Positions 17,589-27,838 of a DNA stretch of 64,000 nucleotides are shown one piece after another. The notes under the pieces were generated by a model that ran no database searches, was not told the origin of the DNA, and saw only the letters and a program-made list of their open reading frames with translations. This DNA is from Allobosea sp. (GTDB lineage: Bacteria; Pseudomonadota; Alphaproteobacteria; Rhizobiales; Beijerinckiaceae). The translations under genes and the position numbers were made by a program. The stretch lies in contig NZ_JAUYTP010000068.1 in the NCBI RefSeq assembly GCF_030695125.1, positions 186,001-250,000 of the forward strand. The letters are read 5' to 3'. How positions within the stretch are numbered: position 1 is the stretch's first letter; every line of letters begins with the position of its first letter.

Positions 17589-19259
17589 TTGCGCAAATGG
17601 CTGATCGGATCGGGACTGGCGGCCCTCGTCGTGGCGGCCGGCTACTGGACGCTGCGTCCCGCCGGGGGGCCCACCAGTGAGGCCGCCTTTCGCACGGCGC
17701 CGGTCGATCGCGGCCAGATCACCGCGGCCGTGCGCGCCACCGGCACGCTGACGCCAATGACGACCGTGCTGGTCGGCTCGCAGCTCTCGGGGCAGATCGT
17801 CGAGATTCTCGCCGACTATAATTCGCAGGTGAAGGCCGGACAGGTCGTCGCGCGGCTCAACAGCGACCAGATCAAGACGCGCAGAGACGCCGCCCAGGCC
17901 GACGTCATGCAGGCGCGGGCCGATCTCCTGGTCAAGCGCGCCCAACTCGACCGCGCCCGCTCGACCCGGCTCAAGGCCAATTCGACGGTCAAGGACCTGG
18001 AAGCCCAGCGCGACCGCATCGCGGCGCAACTTGCCGATGCGCGGCGCACCTTCGAGCGCCAGAACGAGCTGTTCAGCCGCAACACCGGCTCGCAGCAGGC
18101 GCTCGATACGGCCCGCACGCAAGTCGAGGTCCAGGTCGCGACGCTGGCCTCCGGCGAGGCGCAGGTCGCCTCGGCGAAGGCCGAGCTCAACGGGCTCGAT
18201 GCCGACATCCTGCTGGCCGAGGGGCAGGTGAAGTCCGGCGAGGCGCTGATCGCGCAGCGCGACGCCAAGCTGAAGGACATCCTGATCGACCTCGAGCGCA
18301 CCGACATACGCTCGCCTGTGGACGGCGTCGTCGTCCAGCGCCAGGTCGATCTCGGCCAGACGGTCGCCGCCTCGCTCTCGACGCCGACCCTGTTCCAGAT
18401 CGCGCAGGATCTGCGCACCATCGACATCTACGCCAATGTCGACGAGGCCGATGTCGGGCGCCTGAAGGCCGGCCAGCCGACGACCTTCACGGTTAACGCC
18501 TATCCCAGCCGCACCTTCGAGGGCCGCGTCGAGATGGTCAGGCTCGGCGCGCAGACCATCCAGAACGTCGTCACCTATACCGGCGTGATCCGCGTCGACA
18601 ACGCCGACATGGCGCTGCTGCCGGGGATGACCGCCAATCTGCAGGTCGTGACCGAGGATCGCCGCGATGTGCTGCGCGTCGCCAATGCGGCCCTGCGCTT
18701 CCGCCCGGCCGGAATGGCCGCGGCGACGCCTGCGGCGGCTCCCCGGGCCGCATCGGGAGAAGGCACCGCGCAGGCCGGTCGCGGCGGCACGCAGGGCGCC
18801 GCATTTCGCGAACGCATCGAGACCGAATTGCAGCCGACGCCGGAGCAGAAGCAGGCGATCGCCGCGATCATGCAGGAGCGCCGTGCAGGCACCCGCGAAG
18901 CCATGGCCGGGCTCACCGAAGAGGAACGCGGCGCCGCCTTCCGCAAGGCCCGCAGCGAGATGGTCGCCAAGGTCGCGGCCGCCCTCGATCCCGAACGCAA
19001 GGCCAAGTTCGCGGCGATGATGCAGCAGGGCCGCGCCGCGCCCCAGCAGGGCACGCCGGGCCGCGTCTATGTTCTGGGCGAGGACGGCCAACCGAAGGCG
19101 GTTCCCGTGATGCTCGGACCCACCGACGGCGCCTATACCGAACTCGTCTCCGGCGAGTTGAAGGAGGGCCAGGTCGTGATCATCGGCGGTGGGCCTCGCG
19201 CCACGACTGCCCCGGCTGCTGCGGGAGGACCGCCGGTGCGCGGACCGCGGCTGTTCTGA
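17589..19259 (+). CDS. MacA-like periplasmic adaptor with extra helical insert
   Basis: This is the membrane fusion protein of a MacAB-type ABC efflux system. The 556-residue protein has an N-terminal membrane segment (about 5-22), a split lipoyl domain, a long alpha-hairpin (about 95-235) and beta-barrel domains. Unlike usual MacA (about 370-400 residues), it has a segment of about 115 residues (375-490): an Ala/Gly linker, then charged helices containing PTPEQKQAI and DPERKAKFAAMM, resembling the LTxxQ repeats of Spy/CpxP-like periplasmic proteins. The start is TTG at 17589, just before the membrane helix, with GGGGA upstream. ABC and permease genes follow. Confidence 0.88.
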   Translation: MRKWLIGSGLAALVVAAGYWTLRPAGGPTSEAAFRTAPVDRGQITAAVRATGTLTPMTTVLVGSQLSGQIVEILADYNSQVKAGQVVARLNSDQIKTRRDAAQADVMQARADLLVKRAQLDRARSTRLKANSTVKDLEAQRDRIAAQLADARRTFERQNELFSRNTGSQQALDTARTQVEVQVATLASGEAQVASAKAELNGLDADILLAEGQVKSGEALIAQRDAKLKDILIDLERTDIRSPVDGVVVQRQVDLGQTVAASLSTPTLFQIAQDLRTIDIYANVDEADVGRLKAGQPTTFTVNAYPSRTFEGRVEMVRLGAQTIQNVVTYTGVIRVDNADMALLPGMTANLQVVTEDRRDVLRVANAALRFRPAGMAAATPAAAPRAASGEGTAQAGRGGTQGAAFRERIETELQPTPEQKQAIAAIMQERRAGTREAMAGLTEEERGAAFRKARSEMVAKVAAALDPERKAKFAAMMQQGRAAPQQGTPGRVYVLGEDGQPKAVPVMLGPTDGAYTELVSGELKEGQVVIIGGGPRATTAPAAAGGPPVRGPRLF

Positions 19260-19281
19260 TGGTGGCCCGCGCCCTCGCGAC

Positions 19282-19381
19282 GCGCGTCATGGTCGGGCTT
19301 GACCCGACCATCTCGGAAACCAGTGCGTTCTCGTCCAGAGATTCTCGGGTCTACGCTCCGCTCCGCCCGAGAATGACGCGC
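19282..19381. repeat. Composite palindromic intergenic repeat
   Basis: The element has outer arms GCGCGTCAT (19282-19290) and ATGACGCGC (19373-19381) enclosing two hairpins: ATGGTCGGG/CCCGACCAT with a CTTGA loop (19289-19311), and ATTCTCGGG/CCCGAGAAT with a 16-base loop (19341-19374). Repeats of this style are frequent between genes in Hyphomicrobiales. It sits between the adaptor and ATPase genes of one operon, so it would be transcribed and may affect mRNA processing. Confidence 0.8.
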
Positions 19382-19404
19382 CTGCCCCGCACGGGACACC
19401 CCCC

Positions 19405-20166
19405 ATGCCCCTGATCGAAGCCCGCGAGCTCTCCCGCGTCTACGACCTCGATTCCGGCCGCGTCACGGCGCTCGACCGGGTCTCGCTCGACATCGCGGCG
19501 GGCGAGCTGGTCGCGGTGATGGGCCCCTCAGGATCGGGCAAATCGACCTTCATGAATCTGATCGGCTGCCTCGACCGGCCCAGCGGCGGGCATTACCGGC
19601 TCGATGGCGTTGCGGTCGAGACGCTCGGCAGCGATGGGCTCGCCGCGCTGCGCAACCGCAAGCTCGGCTTCGTCTTCCAGCAGTTCAACCTTTTGCCGCG
19701 CGTCGATGCCTGCGCCAATGTCGAATTGCCGATGGTCTATGCCGGCGCCGACCGCAAGACGCGGCGGCAACGCGCGCTGGCCGCGCTCGGCCGAGTCGGC
19801 CTCGGTGAGCGCGCCCATCACCGCCCGATGCAGCTTTCCGGCGGGCAACAGCAGCGCGTCGCGATTGCGCGCGCACTGGTCAACGAACCGCGCCTGCTGC
19901 TCGCCGACGAGCCGACCGGCGCGCTCGACAGCCGGACCGCATTGGAGATCCTCGCCCTGTTCCAGGACCTCAACCGCGAGGGCGTCACCGTCGTGCTCGT
20001 CACCCATGATGCGGAGGTCGCCCGCCACGCCCGCCGCGTCATCCGCTTTCGCGACGGGAAGCTGTTGAGCGACCAGCGCCAGGAACCCGCCGACGCCCGC
20101 AGCGCCCTGGCGGCGCTCGACGCCGCGGCCCCCGCAACCGAACGACTCGCGGAGGCGACATCATGA
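19405..20166 (+). CDS. MacB-type ABC transporter ATP-binding protein
   Basis: The 253-residue ATPase has all ABC motifs: Walker A GPSGSGKS (about 40-47), Q-loop FVFQQFNLL, signature [15 protein letters not shown], Walker [13 protein letters not shown] and the switch His in LVTHDAEVA. It matches the LolD/MacB-type exporters. Here the ATPase is a separate chain; in E. coli MacB it is fused to the permease. It follows the adaptor gene and overlaps the permease start by ATGA, so the three products should form one tripartite exporter. Substrate unknown. Confidence 0.94.
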   Translation: MPLIEARELSRVYDLDSGRVTALDRVSLDIAAGELVAVMGPSGSGKSTFMNLIGCLDRPSGGHYRLDGVAVETLGSDGLAALRNRKLGFVFQQFNLLPRVDACANVELPMVYAGADRKTRRQRALAALGRVGLGERAHHRPMQLSGGQQQRVAIARALVNEPRLLLADEPTGALDSRTALEILALFQDLNREGVTVVLVTHDAEVARHARRVIRFRDGKLLSDQRQEPADARSALAALDAAAPATERLAEATS

Positions 20167-21395
20167 GCCTGTGGGAAGCCGTCCGCTCCGCCCTTTCGGC
20201 CATCGGCGCCAATGCGCTGCGCTCGGCTCTGACAATGCTCGGCATCATCATCGGCGTCGCGGCCGTCATCGCCATGGTCGCGATCGGCTCGGGCGCGCGC
20301 GAACGGGTGACCTCGCAGATCAAGTCGCTCGGCGCCAATCTCGCCATCATCCAGTCCGGCAACGTCACGCAGGGCGGCGCGAGGCTGGGCGCAGGCGCCT
20401 CCTCGACGCTGACCGACGAGGACGCGACCGCCATCGCCAGGGAGATCGACGACGTCGTGGCGGCGGCGCCCGTCATCGTCACCCGCGCCCAGGCGGTCTA
20501 TGCCGGCAGCAACTGGTCGACGCAGATCACCGCGACCGATCTCGATTTCTTCACCGCCCGCGAATGGGATGTCGCCGAGGGCCGCCTGTTCGAGCCGGAG
20601 GAGCTGCGCCGCGGCGAGATCGTCGCCATCATCGGCCAGACGGTCGCGCGCAATCTCTTCGGCGAGCAGAACCCGCTCGAGCAGCAGTTCCGCATCCGCA
20701 ACGTGCCCTTCAAGGTCATCGGCGTGATGGCGCCGAAGGGCCAGTCGGCGCTGGGGCAGGACCAGGACGACGTGATCTTCGTGCCGCTCGACACCGGCCG
20801 GCGCCGCATCGTCGGCCGCAACTACGCCCGCGACCGCTCGGTCCAGACGATCATGGTCAAGTTCGCCAGCGAGGACGCGATCGCGCCCGGCATCGAGCAG
20901 ACCAGCGCGCTCCTGCGCCAGCGCCATCGCCTGATGCCGGACCAGGACGACGACTTCATCGTCCGCAACCTGACCGAGATCGCCAACACCGCGACCCAGG
21001 CCGCCACCACCCTGTCCTGGCTTTTGGCGGCGGTGGCCGGCGTCTCGCTGCTGGTCGGTGGCATCGGCATCATGAACATCATGCTGGTCTCCGTCACCGA
21101 GCGCACCCGCGAGATCGGCCTGCGGCTCGCTGTCGGCGCGCGGCAGCGCGACGTGCTGGCGCAGTTCCTGATCGAGGCGACGACGCTGGCCACCATCGGC
21201 GGCGCGGTCGGGATCGCGCTCGGCGTCGGCTCGGCGCTCACAATCGCGCGAATAGCAGGCTGGCCTTCCGTCGTCTCGATCGAGACGATCCTGATCGCCG
21301 TGGGCGTTTCGGGCATGATCGGGGTGTTTTTCGGCTTCTACCCCGCCCGCCAAGCGGCCAGGCTCGACCCGATCGAGGCGTTGCGACGAGAATAA
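20163..21395 (+). CDS. MacB/FtsX-type ABC transporter permease
   Basis: The 410-residue permease has one N-terminal membrane helix (about 20-40), a large periplasmic MacB-PCD domain (about 45-275) and three C-terminal helices with the typical [22 protein letters not shown] cytoplasmic-face motif region. This is the mechanotransmission fold of MacB/LolE exporters. It is translationally coupled to the ATPase (ATGA). The absence of the N-terminal ATPase domain shows a split MacB arrangement. Confidence 0.93.
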   Translation: MSLWEAVRSALSAIGANALRSALTMLGIIIGVAAVIAMVAIGSGARERVTSQIKSLGANLAIIQSGNVTQGGARLGAGASSTLTDEDATAIAREIDDVVAAAPVIVTRAQAVYAGSNWSTQITATDLDFFTAREWDVAEGRLFEPEELRRGEIVAIIGQTVARNLFGEQNPLEQQFRIRNVPFKVIGVMAPKGQSALGQDQDDVIFVPLDTGRRRIVGRNYARDRSVQTIMVKFASEDAIAPGIEQTSALLRQRHRLMPDQDDDFIVRNLTEIANTATQAATTLSWLLAAVAGVSLLVGGIGIMNIMLVSVTERTREIGLRLAVGARQRDVLAQFLIEATTLATIGGAVGIALGVGSALTIARIAGWPSVVSIETILIAVGVSGMIGVFFGFYPARQAARLDPIEALRRE

Positions 21396-21489
21396 GCCGA
21401 CCGCTTTCGCGCATCCCGGAAAGAGACGTTTAACACCACCGACCTATCTTTCGCGAGATGGCCCACCAAGACCTCGCGGACCCGCATTG

Positions 21490-22440
21490 ATGCTCGATAC
21501 CCGCACGGCGCCGGGCGCAATCAGCGCCGCAAGCCTCTACGAGCAGGCTCTGCTCGGGCCGGGCGGCGCATGGTGCTGCGATCTCGCCACCGAGGTTCTG
21601 ACCTGGACCGACGGAGTCTATGACCTGTTCGGCATCAAGCGCGGCCTGAAGCTGAACCGGGCGATGTCGCTCGACGTCTATCAGAGCCAGAGCCGCAGCG
21701 AGATGGACCAGCGCCGGGCGGCCGCCATCAAAACGGGCAAGGGCTTTGCGCTCGACTGCCAGCTCAGGACCAACGGCCAGAGTCGCTGGATGCGCCTGCG
21801 CGTCGGCGTGACCTATGAACATGGCCGACCGACCCGAATCTTCGGTTCGAAGCAGGACGTCACCGCCGAAAAGAAGATGTGGGACGGCCTCGTGACGATC
21901 GCCGGGTATGACCCGCTGACGGGTCTGGCCAACCGCCGCGCCTTCGAGGAGGCGACGCGCGAACTCAGCCGCCATGCCGAGGGCTCTCATGGCTTTGCGC
22001 TCGCCGTGCTGTCGATCGACGATCTCGAGACGATCCGCGCCGAGCACGACCAGGCCGGCGCGCAGGCGTGCCTGCGCGGCATCGGGGAACGGCTCGCCCG
22101 GCTCTTTCCGGACGCGGTTCTGGTTTCGCGGATCGGCGGCGGCGAATTCGCGCTGCTGCTGCGCGTGTCAGGCGGCTCGGGCGGCCTGTCGACCACGCTC
22201 AACAACGCCCACCGGCTGCTGTCCCGCCCGGTGCCAAACGGCCCGGGCGCCATCGCGATCGGCCTGACGGTCGGCGCGGCCTTGCTGAAACCGGCGCATC
22301 GCAACGAGCCCGGGAGGCTGTTTGCAGAGGCCGATTCAGCGCTCTACGTGGCCAAGGCAGCAGGCCATGACTGCGTGCGGGTCTTCGACGGCATGATCGC
22401 ACGCCCGGTCATGGCCGCCGCGGCCGCAGGATCAGGCTGA
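21490..22440 (+). CDS. PAS-GGDEF protein with degenerate active site
   Basis: The 316-residue protein has a PAS-like N-terminal domain (about 20-128, ending FGSKQDVTAEK) followed by a GGDEF domain starting DPLTGLANRRAF (141). The signature loop reads GGGEF at 216-220, so the metal-binding third residue (D or E in active cyclases) is Gly, and an F in the DxxF region is Leu. Diguanylate cyclase activity is therefore doubtful; it may be a GTP- or c-di-GMP-linked sensor. No membrane helix is seen. The ATG at 21490 is preferred to the TTG just before it. It stands apart from the efflux operon. Confidence 0.85.
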   Translation: MLDTRTAPGAISAASLYEQALLGPGGAWCCDLATEVLTWTDGVYDLFGIKRGLKLNRAMSLDVYQSQSRSEMDQRRAAAIKTGKGFALDCQLRTNGQSRWMRLRVGVTYEHGRPTRIFGSKQDVTAEKKMWDGLVTIAGYDPLTGLANRRAFEEATRELSRHAEGSHGFALAVLSIDDLETIRAEHDQAGAQACLRGIGERLARLFPDAVLVSRIGGGEFALLLRVSGGSGGLSTTLNNAHRLLSRPVPNGPGAIAIGLTVGAALLKPAHRNEPGRLFAEADSALYVAKAAGHDCVRVFDGMIARPVMAAAAAGSG

Positions 22441-22506
22441 ACCGGGACGGTCGCGCCGTCTTCGACGCATCGCGACCCTCCGCGCGCAGGCCGGCAGCGG
22501 GGCTCC

Positions 22507-23076
22507 TCAGCCCTTCACGCTCTTGACCACATCGGCAACATTCGCGCCGAAGGCTTCGGCCGTCTTCAGGTCGCCCGCGATCATCTCGTCGACGCCGGCA
22601 TCCGACGGCGAGGTCACGAGCAGGCCCTGATAGCCGCCGAGATTGTTGAGATCGTCGCGGGTGCTCGCCTTGGCGTTGGACGGGTGCATGCCCGTGCCGG
22701 TCCAGAGCATTTTGTGCTGGGCGGCGAAGAGCGCGAGATAGGCGATCGTCGAGCCCTTGTCGCCGTTGAGCGTCGCGGAATTTGTGAAGCCGGCGGCGAT
22801 CTTGCCCTTCCAGTCCATTGTGTACCAGGGCTTGCTCGAGGCATCGGCGAACTTTTTGAACTGCCAGGAGACGCTGCCCATATAGGTCGGCGAACCGAAG
22901 ACGATGCCGTCGGCGGCCTTCAGGGTCTCCCAGGCCGCATCGGTAACGTTGCCCTCGGCGTCGATCGCGATCAGATCGACCTGTGCGCCGGTCGAAACCG
23001 CGCCCTTCCGGACATGCTCGGCGACCTTGGCCGTGTGGCCGTAGCCGGAATGATAGACGATGGCGATCTGGGTCAT
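22507..23076 (-). CDS. Flavodoxin-family (WrbA-like) protein
   Basis: This 189-residue flavodoxin-fold protein starts with the FMN phosphate loop IVYHSGYGHT and has the second FMN-contacting loop GSPTYMGSVSWQFK. It resembles NAD(P)H:quinone oxidoreductases of the WrbA/flavodoxin superfamily, but WrbA hallmarks are not all present, so the exact reaction is open. The ATG at 23076 begins the conserved strand; upstream in-frame codons look non-coding. A related redox role is possible but nothing nearby defines the partner. Confidence 0.8.
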   Translation of the reverse strand: MTQIAIVYHSGYGHTAKVAEHVRKGAVSTGAQVDLIAIDAEGNVTDAAWETLKAADGIVFGSPTYMGSVSWQFKKFADASSKPWYTMDWKGKIAAGFTNSATLNGDKGSTIAYLALFAAQHKMLWTGTGMHPSNAKASTRDDLNNLGGYQGLLVTSPSDAGVDEMIAGDLKTAEAFGANVADVVKSVKG

Positions 23077-23203
23077 GGCGAAGCCTTTGCGTGGGTGAAC
23101 CAACACGGTGCCGCCAGGATGTTGCACCGCGGCGACGGCTTCAATGGGCAAAGCATTGCGGGAGCGCAGGACGACGATGGCGCGTCCGCAATCCCCGATC
23201 GTC

Positions 23204-23638
23204 TCAGCCCAACGGCTTGATGAAAACCACGTTCCCGTCGAGCGAGACGCCCATCTCCTGCCAGCCCTGGCGGCGGTAGAATCCTTCGGCGCGCGTGCCG
23301 CCGCCCGTCGTCAGATGTGCCTGGACGATGCCCCCCGCCTGCAGCGCGTCGAGCGCCGCATCGAGCAGCGCCTGTCCGTGGCCGCAGCCCTCATGGGCCG
23401 GATCGACAAAGAGCGCCCAGATCAGCCCGGTCTGGTGGTTGGCGCAGCTGAAGCCGGCGACCTCGCCGCCCGCCTCCGAGACCAGGAAGATGGCCTGCTC
23501 GCGATACCAGGCGACCTCCTCGTCGGTGACACGCGACGGATCGCTGAGCACGTTCTCGCGCACGCCCATGCGGATCGCGTGGATGCGCGGCTGGTCGGCC
23601 GGCGTCGCCTTGCGGATGGGAATGCCGCCGGCCGTCAT
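23204..23638 (-). CDS. GNAT-family N-acetyltransferase
   Basis: The 144-residue protein has the GNAT fold: strand/helix start IPIRKATPADQPRIHAIR, beta-4 IWALFVDPAHEGCGHGQALLDAAL with the acetyl-CoA-binding loop, and a FYRRQGWQEMG motif near the end. It should transfer an acetyl group from acetyl-CoA to an amine; the acceptor is unknown. Its ATG overlaps the TGA of the upstream PhnA-like gene (TGATG), so the two are translationally coupled. Confidence 0.87.
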   Translation of the reverse strand: MTAGGIPIRKATPADQPRIHAIRMGVRENVLSDPSRVTDEEVAWYREQAIFLVSEAGGEVAGFSCANHQTGLIWALFVDPAHEGCGHGQALLDAALDALQAGGIVQAHLTTGGGTRAEGFYRRQGWQEMGVSLDGNVVFIKPLG

Positions 23639-23937
23639 CAGCGCTTGCGAACGAATTCGGTCCGCAGCACCAGGCCCCGGATTGCGTCATGACGGCAATC
23701 GATCTCCTCGGGATCGTCCGTCAGGCGGATGGTCTTGATCACCGTGCCCTGCTTGAGCGTCTGGCCGGCGCCCTTGACCTTAAGGTCCTTGATCAGGACG
23801 ACCGAGTCGCCATCGGCCAGCACATTGCCGGCGGCATCGCGGACTTCGGCGCGTCCCGGCGCAGCGGCGGCCACCATCTCGGACGCCGGACGCCACTCGC
23901 CCGTCACCTCGTCATAGACGTAATCGTCGTCGGCCAT
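23638..23937 (-). CDS. PhnA/YjdM C-terminal-domain protein lacking the zinc ribbon
   Basis: The 99-residue protein matches the C-terminal half of E. coli PhnA (YjdM) very well: VRDAAGNVLADGDSVVLIKD, LKVKGAGQTLKQGT and a final EFVRKR-like tail. In PhnA the first about 30 residues form a zinc ribbon with two CxxC pairs; here that part is DDDYVYDEVTGEWRPA with no cysteine. The cellular role of PhnA is not established and it is not needed for phosphonate use. It is coupled to the GNAT gene by TGATG. Confidence 0.85.
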   Translation of the reverse strand: MADDDYVYDEVTGEWRPASEMVAAAAPGRAEVRDAAGNVLADGDSVVLIKDLKVKGAGQTLKQGTVIKTIRLTDDPEEIDCRHDAIRGLVLRTEFVRKR

Positions 23938-24065
23938 TTGCCCTGCCTCGTACCGTCAATCGCCGGAGCACCCGGCCCCGGACGGCTATACGACCCGCAT
24001 CCTCAATTCAACAGGCGCGGGATGTATAAACGGGAATGCAGGTCGCCGTGGTGCCAACGACGCCC

Positions 24066-27000
24066 CTACTCCGCCGCTTCCAGCCGGTAGCTCGCCGGCT
24101 CGTAGTTCAGGATCGGCGCCAGCCAGCGCTCGACCTCGTGCAGCGGCATGCCCTTGCGCGCGGCATAGTCCTCGGCCTGGTCGCGCTCGACCTTGGCGAC
24201 GCCGAAATAATAGGCGTCCGGATGCGAGAGATAGATCCCCGACACCGACGAGCCCGGCCACATCGCGAAGCTCTCCGTCAGCTTGACGCCGACGCGGCGC
24301 TCAGCCTGCAGCAACTCGAACAGGGTCGCCTTCTCGGTATGGTCGGGCTGGGCCGGGTAGCCCGGCGCCGGCCGGATGCCGCGGTATTCCTCGCGGATCA
24401 GATCCTCGTTCGAGAGCGTTTCGTCGGGGGCGTAGGCCCAATAGTCCCTGCGCACGAGCTGGTGCATGCGCTCGGCGAAGGCCTCGGCGAACCGATCCGC
24501 CAGGGCCTTGACCATGATCGAACGGTAATCGTCGTTGTCGCGCGCGAATTTCTCGGAGATGCGCTCTTCTTCCGCCCCCGCGGTGACGACGAAGGCGCCG
24601 ACATAGTCGGGCCGCTCGATGCCCTCCGGCGCGATGAAGTCCGACAGGCACATATTCGGCTTGCCGTCGCGCTTGGAGAGCTGCTGGCGCAGACCGTGGA
24701 AGGTGGCCAATGTCTCCTGCCGGCTTTCGCCGGTGTAGAGGCGGATGTCGTCGCCGACCGCATTCGCCGGCCAGAAGCCGATCACGGCCTTGGGGTTGAA
24801 CCAGCGCTCCTCGACGATGCGCTTGAGCATCGCCTGCGCATCGTCCCACAGCGCGCGCGCCGCCTCGCCCTGCTTCTCGTCCTCCAGGATCGCCGGGAAC
24901 CGGCCCTTCATCTCCCAGGTCTGGAAGAACGGCGTCCAGTCGATCAGCGGCACCAGATCGGACAGATCATAGGTCCGGAACGTCCGCGTGCCGAGGAAGC
25001 TCGGCTTGGGCGGCTGATAGGCGCTCCAGTCCGCCTTGAAGGCGTTGGCGCGCGCCTTGGCCAGCGGCAGGCGCTGCTTGTCGGCTTCCGAGCGGCGATG
25101 CGCGGCGGACACCTTGGCGTATTCGGCGCGAATGCCCTCCACATAGGCCGGCTTCTGGTCCTGCGAGAGCAGCGCCGAGACCACGCCGACCGCCCGGGAC
25201 GCATCGGTCACATAGACCGTCTGGCCCTTTTCATAGGCCGGATGGATCTTCACGGCCGTATGCACCCGGCTCGTCGTCGCCCCGCCGATCAGCAGGGGAA
25301 TGTCGAACCCCTCGCGCTCCATCTCGGAGGCGACGGTGACCATCTCGTCGAGCGAAGGCGTGATCAGGCCGGACAGGCCGATGATGTCGACCTTCTCCTT
25401 GCGGGCGACGTCGAGGATCTTCTGCGTCGGCACCATGACGCCGAGATCGATGACCTCGTAATTGTTGCACTGGAGCACGACGCCGACGATGTTCTTGCCG
25501 ATGTCGTGAACATCGCCCTTCACCGTCGCCATCAGCACCTTGCCGGCGGCCGAGCGCTCGCCGCCGCCGTTCAGGCGCTTCTCCTCATCCATGAAGGGCA
25601 TGAGATAGGCGACTGCCTGCTTCATCACACGGGCGGATTTCACCACCTGCGGCAGGAACATCTTGCCGGCGCCGAACAGGTCGCCGACGACGTTCATGCC
25701 GGCCATCAGCGGCCCTTCGATGACATGCAGCGGCTTTTCGGCCTTGGCGCGGGCCTCTTCGGTATCGACGTCGATGAAGGCCGTGATGCCGTTGACCAGC
25801 GCATATTCCAGCCGCTTCTCGACCGGCTCCTCGCGCCAGGCCATGTCCTTGCCGGAAAACGCGACCGAGCCGTCGCCCTTGAAGCGGGGCGCGGCGTCGA
25901 GCAGCCGCTCCGTGGCATCCTTGCGGCGGTTGAGGACGACGTCCTCGCAGAGCTCGCGCAGTTCCGGATCGAGCCCGTCATAGGAGCCGAGCTGGCCCGC
26001 ATTGACGATGCCCATATCCATGCCGACCTTGATGGCGTGGTAGAGGAAGACCGAGTGCATCGCCTCGCGGACCTTCTCGTTGCCGCGGAACGAGAAGGAC
26101 AGGTTCGAGACGCCGCCCGAGATATGGGCGTGCGGCAGCGTCTCGCGGATCGTCTTGGTCGCCTCGATGAAGTCGTTGCCGTAATTGTCGTGCTCTTCGA
26201 TGCCGGTCGCCACCGCGAAGACGTTGGGATCGAAGATGATGTCCTCGGGCGGGAAGCCGATGGTCTCGGTCAGGAGCTTATAGGCGCGCGTGCAGATCTC
26301 GATCTTGCGGGCGTAGGTGTCGGCCTGGCCGGTCTCGTCGAAGGCCATGACGACGACGGCCGCGCCGTAGTTGCGGCAGATGCGGGCTTGCTCCAGGAAG
26401 GCCTCCTCGCCCTCCTTCATCGAGATCGAGTTGACGATCGGCTTGCCCTGGATCGTCTTCAGGCCGGCCTCGATCACGGGGAACTTCGACGAGTCGACCA
26501 TGATCGGCACGCGCGAGATGTCCGGCTCCGAGGCGACGAGGTTGCAGAACTCGGTCATCGCGGCCTGCGAGTCGAGCAGGCCCTCGTCCATGTTGATGTC
26601 GATGACCTGCGCGCCATTGGCGACCTGGTCGCGGGCGACGTCGAGCGCCGCCGCATAATCGCCGGCCGTGATCAGCTTCCTGAACTTCGCCGAACCGGTG
26701 ACGTTGGTGCGCTCGCCGATATTGACGAAGGGGATGGTCTCGTCGAGCGTGAACGGCTCCAGCCCCGCCAGCCGCAGATAGGGCTTGATCACCGGCACCT
26801 GGCGCGGCGCCTTGCCGGCCACGGCCTGGGCAATCGCGCGGATATGGTCGGGCGTCGTGCCGCAGCAGCCGCCGACGACATTGACCAGGCCAGCATCGGC
26901 GAATTCCGCCAGCATGCCCGCCGTCGCCTCGGCGCTCTCGTCATACATGCCGAACTCGTTGGGCAGCCCGGCATTGGGATAGGCGCAGACCAGCGTGTCG

Positions 27001-27821
27001 GCGACGCGCGACAGGTCCTTGATATGAGCGCGCATTTCGCGCGCGCCGAGCGCGCAGTTGAGGCCAATGGTCAGCGGCGCGGCATGGCGCACAGCGTTCC
27101 AGAAGGCTTCGGTCGTCTGGCCCGAGAGCGTGCGCCCCGACAGATCGGTGATCGTGCCGGAGATCATCACCGGCAGGCGGACGCCCTTCTCATGGAAGAC
27201 GTTCTCGATCGCGACGATCGCGGCCTTGGCGTTGAGCGTGTCGAAGATCGTCTCGACCAGGATGATCTGCGCCCCGCCATCCATCAGGCCGCGCACCTGC
27301 TCGGCATAGGACTCGCGAACCTGGTCGAAGGTCACGGCGCGGAAGCCGGGATTGTTGACGTCGGGCGAGATCGACAGCGTGCGGTTGGTCGGGCCGATCG
27401 CACCCGCGACATAGCGGCGCCGGCCGTCGGCCTTCTGCGCGATCGCGGCCGCCTCGCGCGCCAGCTTCGCCGACTCCACGTTCAGCTCATAGGCCAGCGC
27501 CTCCATGCCGTAATCGGCTTGGGCGATCTGGGTCGAGGAAAAGGTGTTGGTCTCGACGATGTCGGCGCCGGCCTGGAAATACGCCAGGTGGATGTCGCGG
27601 ATCGCTTCGGGCTGGGTCAGCACGAGTAGATCGTTATTGCCCTTGAGATCGTGGTTCCAGCCCTTGAAGCGTTCGCCCCGGAAATCGGCCTCCGAGAACT
27701 TCTGGTCCTGGATCTGCGTCCCCATCGCGCCATCGAGCACGAGGATGCGCTCGGAAGCGGACTGGCGCAGCGCGCGCTCGATCTCGGCGCCGTCGACGGG
27801 GGTAAGGGTGAACTCGGACAT
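24066..27821 (-). CDS. metH: Cobalamin-dependent methionine synthase MetH
   Basis: MetH transfers a methyl group from 5-methyltetrahydrofolate to homocysteine using cob(I)alamin. The 1251-residue protein is full length with all domains in order: homocysteine domain with zinc cysteines (GLNCALG, then GGCCGTTP), pterin-binding domain ([11 protein letters not shown]), cobalamin cap and Rossmann domains with the B12-ligand His in [11 protein letters not shown], and the SAM-reactivation domain at the C-terminus. The ATG at 27821 gives the family N-terminus. It follows metF and a small ORF on the same strand, consistent with a methyl-cycle operon. Confidence 0.98.
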   Translation of the reverse strand: MSEFTLTPVDGAEIERALRQSASERILVLDGAMGTQIQDQKFSEADFRGERFKGWNHDLKGNNDLLVLTQPEAIRDIHLAYFQAGADIVETNTFSSTQIAQADYGMEALAYELNVESAKLAREAAAIAQKADGRRRYVAGAIGPTNRTLSISPDVNNPGFRAVTFDQVRESYAEQVRGLMDGGAQIILVETIFDTLNAKAAIVAIENVFHEKGVRLPVMISGTITDLSGRTLSGQTTEAFWNAVRHAAPLTIGLNCALGAREMRAHIKDLSRVADTLVCAYPNAGLPNEFGMYDESAEATAGMLAEFADAGLVNVVGGCCGTTPDHIRAIAQAVAGKAPRQVPVIKPYLRLAGLEPFTLDETIPFVNIGERTNVTGSAKFRKLITAGDYAAALDVARDQVANGAQVIDINMDEGLLDSQAAMTEFCNLVASEPDISRVPIMVDSSKFPVIEAGLKTIQGKPIVNSISMKEGEEAFLEQARICRNYGAAVVVMAFDETGQADTYARKIEICTRAYKLLTETIGFPPEDIIFDPNVFAVATGIEEHDNYGNDFIEATKTIRETLPHAHISGGVSNLSFSFRGNEKVREAMHSVFLYHAIKVGMDMGIVNAGQLGSYDGLDPELRELCEDVVLNRRKDATERLLDAAPRFKGDGSVAFSGKDMAWREEPVEKRLEYALVNGITAFIDVDTEEARAKAEKPLHVIEGPLMAGMNVVGDLFGAGKMFLPQVVKSARVMKQAVAYLMPFMDEEKRLNGGGERSAAGKVLMATVKGDVHDIGKNIVGVVLQCNNYEVIDLGVMVPTQKILDVARKEKVDIIGLSGLITPSLDEMVTVASEMEREGFDIPLLIGGATTSRVHTAVKIHPAYEKGQTVYVTDASRAVGVVSALLSQDQKPAYVEGIRAEYAKVSAAHRRSEADKQRLPLAKARANAFKADWSAYQPPKPSFLGTRTFRTYDLSDLVPLIDWTPFFQTWEMKGRFPAILEDEKQGEAARALWDDAQAMLKRIVEERWFNPKAVIGFWPANAVGDDIRLYTGESRQETLATFHGLRQQLSKRDGKPNMCLSDFIAPEGIERPDYVGAFVVTAGAEEERISEKFARDNDDYRSIMVKALADRFAEAFAERMHQLVRRDYWAYAPDETLSNEDLIREEYRGIRPAPGYPAQPDHTEKATLFELLQAERRVGVKLTESFAMWPGSSVSGIYLSHPDAYYFGVAKVERDQAEDYAARKGMPLHEVERWLAPILNYEPASYRLEAAE

Positions 27822-27838
27822 GGCCAGGGCTTTCGATC

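Noticed and set aside
24036-27629. A very long open frame on the plus strand (1197 codons) across metH
   Set aside because: It is antisense to metH, whose motifs are complete. Its translation is rich in Arg, Asp, His and Ala without domains, as expected of the opposite strand of GC-rich coding DNA. The same applies to the long plus-strand frames at 2349-3884, 3635-5266, 33749-36031 and 39248-40696.
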